Assembly (NCBI GenBank): GCA_964243295.1
Contig: CAXTEJ010000001.1
Coordinates: 173,019 to 237,018, forward strand
Origin: CAXTEJ01 sp964243295
Lineage (GTDB): Bacteria; Actinomycetota; Actinomycetes; Actinomycetales; Angustibacteraceae
Reading direction: 5' to 3'
DNA length: 64,000 nt
Shown piece after piece: positions 61,362-64,000 of the stretch. Numbering within the stretch: position 1 is the first letter of the stretch; every line of letters begins with the position of its first letter. Both the position numbers and the translations under genes were made by a program. A model generated the notes under the pieces. It did no database searches, had not been told where the DNA came from, and saw only the letters and a list, made by a program, of their open reading frames with translations.

Positions 61362-62546
61362 TCAGCCGTCCGACTTGAGCTCGGCCAGCCGCAGCAGCAC
61401 CTGCTCGACGCGCACCACCCCCAGTGGATGACCCAGCTCGTCGACGCACACCACCGGGTCGTGCCGGCTCGGCTGGGGTCGCGCCACGATACGACGCGCG
61501 AGCTCGACGACGTCCGTCGTGGCGGCAACCCGAAGGCTGATCGGGGTGATCCGGTGCCCGAGCTCGCCGACGCGGTGCAGCGGCAGCAGCAGCGCGGTCG
61601 GGTGGCCGTGCTCGTCGACGCGCAGCCCGATCCGGTCGGGCGGCACGGGCTCGCGCCCCTCGACGGCCACCTGCTGCACGAGGCTCCCGACCTGGTCGAC
61701 GAGCCGGGCGCTGGCGGCACCGCGGCGCAGTCGCTCGACCACCCGGGGGGCGAGGGACGACCACGCCGGGGCGGGACGGCCGAGCAGGTAGCCCTGGCCG
61801 AGCGGCACGCGCAGCCGCTGGAAGGCGCCGACCTCGCCCCAGGTCTCGATGCCCTCGGCCAGCAGCCACGCGTCGATGCGGCCGCCGAACTCGCCGAGCA
61901 GCTCGGCCAGCGCGAGCTTGACCTCGTCGCGGTCGGCTCCGTCGACGAGGGCCCGGTCGAGCTTGATGATGTGCGGGCGCAGCAGCGTCATCTGCTGCAG
62001 CCCCGAGTAGCCCGAGCCGGCGTCGTCCAGCGCCATGAGGGCGCCGCGCCGCGTGAGGGCGTCCCGCAGCCCGAGCAGCGGGCGCACGTCGGCGACGCTC
62101 TGGTGCTCGGTCAGCTCGATGACGAGCGGGTGGAGGTCGCCGGCGTCGAGCAGCAGGTGCGACAGCTGGGGGTGGGTCAGCAGGTGGGGGCTGACGTTCA
62201 TGGTCAGGAAGCAGTTGGGCGGCAGTGAGTGCCGCAGCTGCAGGCACCGCTTGACCACCACGGCCTCCAGCTCGGCGCCGTGGCCGAGCCGGTCGGCGGC
62301 CGCGAACCACAGGTCCGGCGTCAGGTGCGGGGGCCCGTCGAAGCGGGCCAGCGCCTCGTAGCCGACGATCACGGCGTCCTGCAGGCTGACGATCGGCTGG
62401 AACAGCAGCCGCAGCCGGGTCTGGTCGGCGAGCACGGCGCCGATCAGCTCAGGCCAGTCGAGCGCTGCCGGGTCGCCGTCGTGCGGCGCGACCTGCGTGG
62501 CGCTGACGCCGGCACCGGACGGCGCGCTCGACGTCGGGGGACTCAC
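61362..62546 (-). CDS. EAL-domain protein with C-terminal CBS-like region
   Basis: 394 residues. EAL phosphodiesterase motifs are complete: GYEALARFD, the Asn in LTMNVSP, VIELTEHQS, ALDDAGSGYSGLQQM (DDAGSG for DDFGTG), IIKLDRALVDG, AEGIETWGEV and GQGYLLGRP. The C-terminal 130 residues look like a degenerate CBS pair (GLRVDEHGHPTALLLPLHRV, VDELGHPLGVVRVEQVL). Such proteins may break cyclic di-GMP, or bind it, after sensing a nucleotide. No GGDEF domain. Confidence 0.88.
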   Translation of the reverse strand: MSPPTSSAPSGAGVSATQVAPHDGDPAALDWPELIGAVLADQTRLRLLFQPIVSLQDAVIVGYEALARFDGPPHLTPDLWFAAADRLGHGAELEAVVVKRCLQLRHSLPPNCFLTMNVSPHLLTHPQLSHLLLDAGDLHPLVIELTEHQSVADVRPLLGLRDALTRRGALMALDDAGSGYSGLQQMTLLRPHIIKLDRALVDGADRDEVKLALAELLGEFGGRIDAWLLAEGIETWGEVGAFQRLRVPLGQGYLLGRPAPAWSSLAPRVVERLRRGAASARLVDQVGSLVQQVAVEGREPVPPDRIGLRVDEHGHPTALLLPLHRVGELGHRITPISLRVAATTDVVELARRIVARPQPSRHDPVVCVDELGHPLGVVRVEQVLLRLAELKSDG

Positions 62547-62619
62547 CCCCGCGTCATCGGGTGGTGACGCGCCCGACTTGAGCCGGTGCGTCCGTGGCGC
62601 CGACGGGCGGGGCGCGGAG

Positions 62620-63231
62620 CTATCTCAGCCGGGCCTGCAGCAGCGGGTCGTCGGCGCGCAGCTGCTCGAGCACCGTCTCGGTGCCCTCGGCCTTGGCCCG
62701 CTCGAGCGTCTCGGCGTCGACGGGCACCAGCTGCAGCAGCCTCAGCTCCTCGCCGCCCGGCGTCGTGACCCGGCCGAGCCGCACGTCGGGGGCGAACAGC
62801 AGGTGGGTGCGCACCGAGGCGGGGTCGCCGTCCAGCGGGTTCCCGTTCTGCAGCCGGCTGCCGGGACCGTACGACGCCCCCTGCACAGCGGTGACGGCGA
62901 GGCTCGAGAGCAGGTCGACCACCCACGGCCGGCCGCCGGTGAGGTCGACGGCGTCGGCCGGCAGCTCCATCGACAGCTCGAAACCGCGGCCGAGGACGCC
63001 TTCGGCGACCGGATCGACGTCCGGTGAGGAGATGCCGACGGTCACGGCGTGCCAGCCGTCGCCCGTCTGCGCCAGGAGCACCCGGCCGTCGAAGCCGCTC
63101 GTCGCCGGCGACACGACGACGCGCCCGCCCTGCGTCACCATCATCAGCGCCTGCTCGACCAGCTCGGACTCGGCCTCGACCGCCTGCCTGCGCAGGTCAG
63201 CGGGACTGGGCGGCTGCTTGCGTCCGAACAC
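62620..63231 (-). CDS. SUFU-domain-like protein
   Basis: 203 residues. The pattern GFELSMELPADAVDLTG, GNPLDGDPASVRTHLLFAPD and LLQLVPVDAETLERAK matches bacterial proteins with a suppressor-of-fused (SUFU) domain, often encoded near secreted or toxin-immunity loci. It may serve as an immunity or scaffold protein; not shown here. Starts 2 bases before the DUF1963-like stop in the same direction. Confidence 0.8.
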   Translation of the reverse strand: MFGRKQPPSPADLRRQAVEAESELVEQALMMVTQGGRVVVSPATSGFDGRVLLAQTGDGWHAVTVGISSPDVDPVAEGVLGRGFELSMELPADAVDLTGGRPWVVDLLSSLAVTAVQGASYGPGSRLQNGNPLDGDPASVRTHLLFAPDVRLGRVTTPGGEELRLLQLVPVDAETLERAKAEGTETVLEQLRADDPLLQARLR

Positions 63232-63233
63232 CG

Positions 63234-63857
63234 TCAGGCCCCCTGCCAGAAGAAGACGCCCCGGTCGAGGTCGTCGTTCACGAACGCGTAGCCCACGCCC
63301 GCGTCACCGAAGGCGAGCGATGCCGGCACCGCGCCGGAGTCGAGCTGGATCGCAAGTCGCCAGCCAGGCCCCGGGTGCTCGTCGGCCTGCAGCCACTGCG
63401 GCTCGCCCGACGTCCGGACGACGTCCAACTGGTCCGCGTCGTCCAGCTCGGCCATGGCATCGCCCGCCATGGCATCGCCCGCCATGGCATCGCCCCCCAC
63501 GTCATCGCTCACGACCAGCTCGACCGGCTCGCCGTCGTCGTCGCGCAGCCCCGGGCCGGTCGCCAGCGGCTGGGTCCGGACGCCGTCGGGAAGGAGGCCG
63601 CCGGGCTGGACCACGACCGCGTTCTCGCCGCCGTCCGGCTCGAAGGTGTCGACGTAGTCGTCGTCCTCGTCGGTCATGAAGACGTAGGCGAGGGTGAGCG
63701 GCTCGTCGCGCACGACCACCTGAGCGAGGAAGCGCATCGGCACCTCGAGCTCGGCCGACAGCGGCCACGCGGGCTCCTCGAGCCAGCTCGGCTGCCCGCC
63801 GACCCGGGTGATGGGCTCGCCGGGGGTCGTCGCGGGTCGGAGCCGGGATCGGGTCAC
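63234..63857 (-). CDS. DUF1963-like (YwqG-family) protein with internal 15-bp repeat
   Basis: 207 residues. RVGGQPSWLEEPAWPL, RFLAQVVVRDEPLTLAYVFM and WRLAIQLDSGAVPASLAFGD with AYAFVNDD are the DUF1963 pattern. Three 15-bp tandem repeats (63451-63495) encode DAMAGDAMAGDAMA in a surface loop, so copy number may vary between strains. First gene of a small unit with the SUFU-like gene; functions unknown. Confidence 0.82.
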   Translation of the reverse strand: MTRSRLRPATTPGEPITRVGGQPSWLEEPAWPLSAELEVPMRFLAQVVVRDEPLTLAYVFMTDEDDDYVDTFEPDGGENAVVVQPGGLLPDGVRTQPLATGPGLRDDDGEPVELVVSDDVGGDAMAGDAMAGDAMAELDDADQLDVVRTSGEPQWLQADEHPGPGWRLAIQLDSGAVPASLAFGDAGVGYAFVNDDLDRGVFFWQGA

Positions 63858-63944
63858 GCGATCACGTTAGTGGTCGCCCATGGTGCGCACCCCCGGTGGT
63901 GGCTACCCTTCGTGCGACCGCAGCAGGCCGCGCGAGGGGGAGTC

Positions 63945-64000
63945 ATGCGTCCGTCGGACTGGGATGTGCTGGACCTGTCGGGTGACCCGACGCCGGGTGA
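63945..64000 (+). CDS. 5' end of a possible type VII secretion-related protein
   Basis: Only the first 18 codons remain from ATG 63945, which follows GAGGGGGAG. MRPSDWDVLDLSGDPTPG resembles the start of actinobacterial proteins labelled putative T7SS-secreted (a Trp-rich start then GDPTPGDP before a helical WXG-like region). With so little sequence this is tentative. Confidence 0.45.
   Translation, partial: MRPSDWDVLDLSGDPTPG

Overview
The window is about 73% GC with dense, translationally coupled genes (many ATGA/GTGA start-stop overlaps and GTG starts). With the pstP-fhaB-fhaA block beside a leucine tRNA, ECF sigma/anti-sigma genes, a DinB-like protein and SUFU/T7SS-like genes, this indicates a member of the Actinomycetota. 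The genus cannot be fixed from the sequence. Position 55801-55900 is a run of N inside a histidine-kinase gene, so this is a draft scaffold.

Layout. 1-2000: end of the cell-wall/cell-division signalling cluster (phosphatase PstP, FHA proteins FhaB and FhaA, minus strand) and tRNA-Leu(CAG). 2200-6600: an FtsX-type ABC exporter with two ATPases. 6600-10450: a repeat-rich stretch holding short dispersed repeats, the wreck of a phenylacetate-degradation operon (paaD and paaE remnants behind a PaaR-like operator), a pabB-like gene and a zinc-metallopeptidase lipoprotein. 10450-15100 (minus strand): a coupled ECF sigma / anti-sigma / ABC exporter operon and an esterase.

15130-26180: an eleven-kilobase catabolic operon, opened by twin LacI-type operators. 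It encodes a LacI regulator, a sugar ABC importer without its own ATPase, two different ADP-ribosylglycohydrolase-fold proteins, a glycoside-hydrolase-like/formylglycine-enzyme-like fusion, a class III CoA-transferase and a CitE-like lyase. This is the best candidate for an undescribed pathway. 27190-37480: a second sugar system on the minus strand, with a ROK regulator divergent from an eight-gene operon: IolE-like isomerase, ribose-type ABC importer, Gfo/Idh/MocA dehydrogenase, a second TIM-barrel isomerase and a two-subunit GMC dehydrogenase. Its gene set resembles oxidation-elimination routes for glycosides, anhydrosugars or inositols.

37500-44750: mixed housekeeping and accessory genes (SDR, phosphatidylcholine-synthase-like enzyme, DMT transporter, WYL regulator, DinB, amino-acid permease, dienelactone hydrolase, HbpS-like protein). 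44750-46420: a short island of visibly lower GC with an HNH nuclease-like gene. 46425-64000: PIG-V mannosyltransferase, Fpg/Nei glycosylase, DUF4012 protein, rhodanese, MFS exporter, ABC exporter with a two-component system, PNPOx-like protein, epoxide hydrolase, AAA ATPase, aquaporin, DUF1059 protein, EAL protein, SUFU- and DUF1963-like proteins, and the first codons of a probable type VII secretion-related gene.
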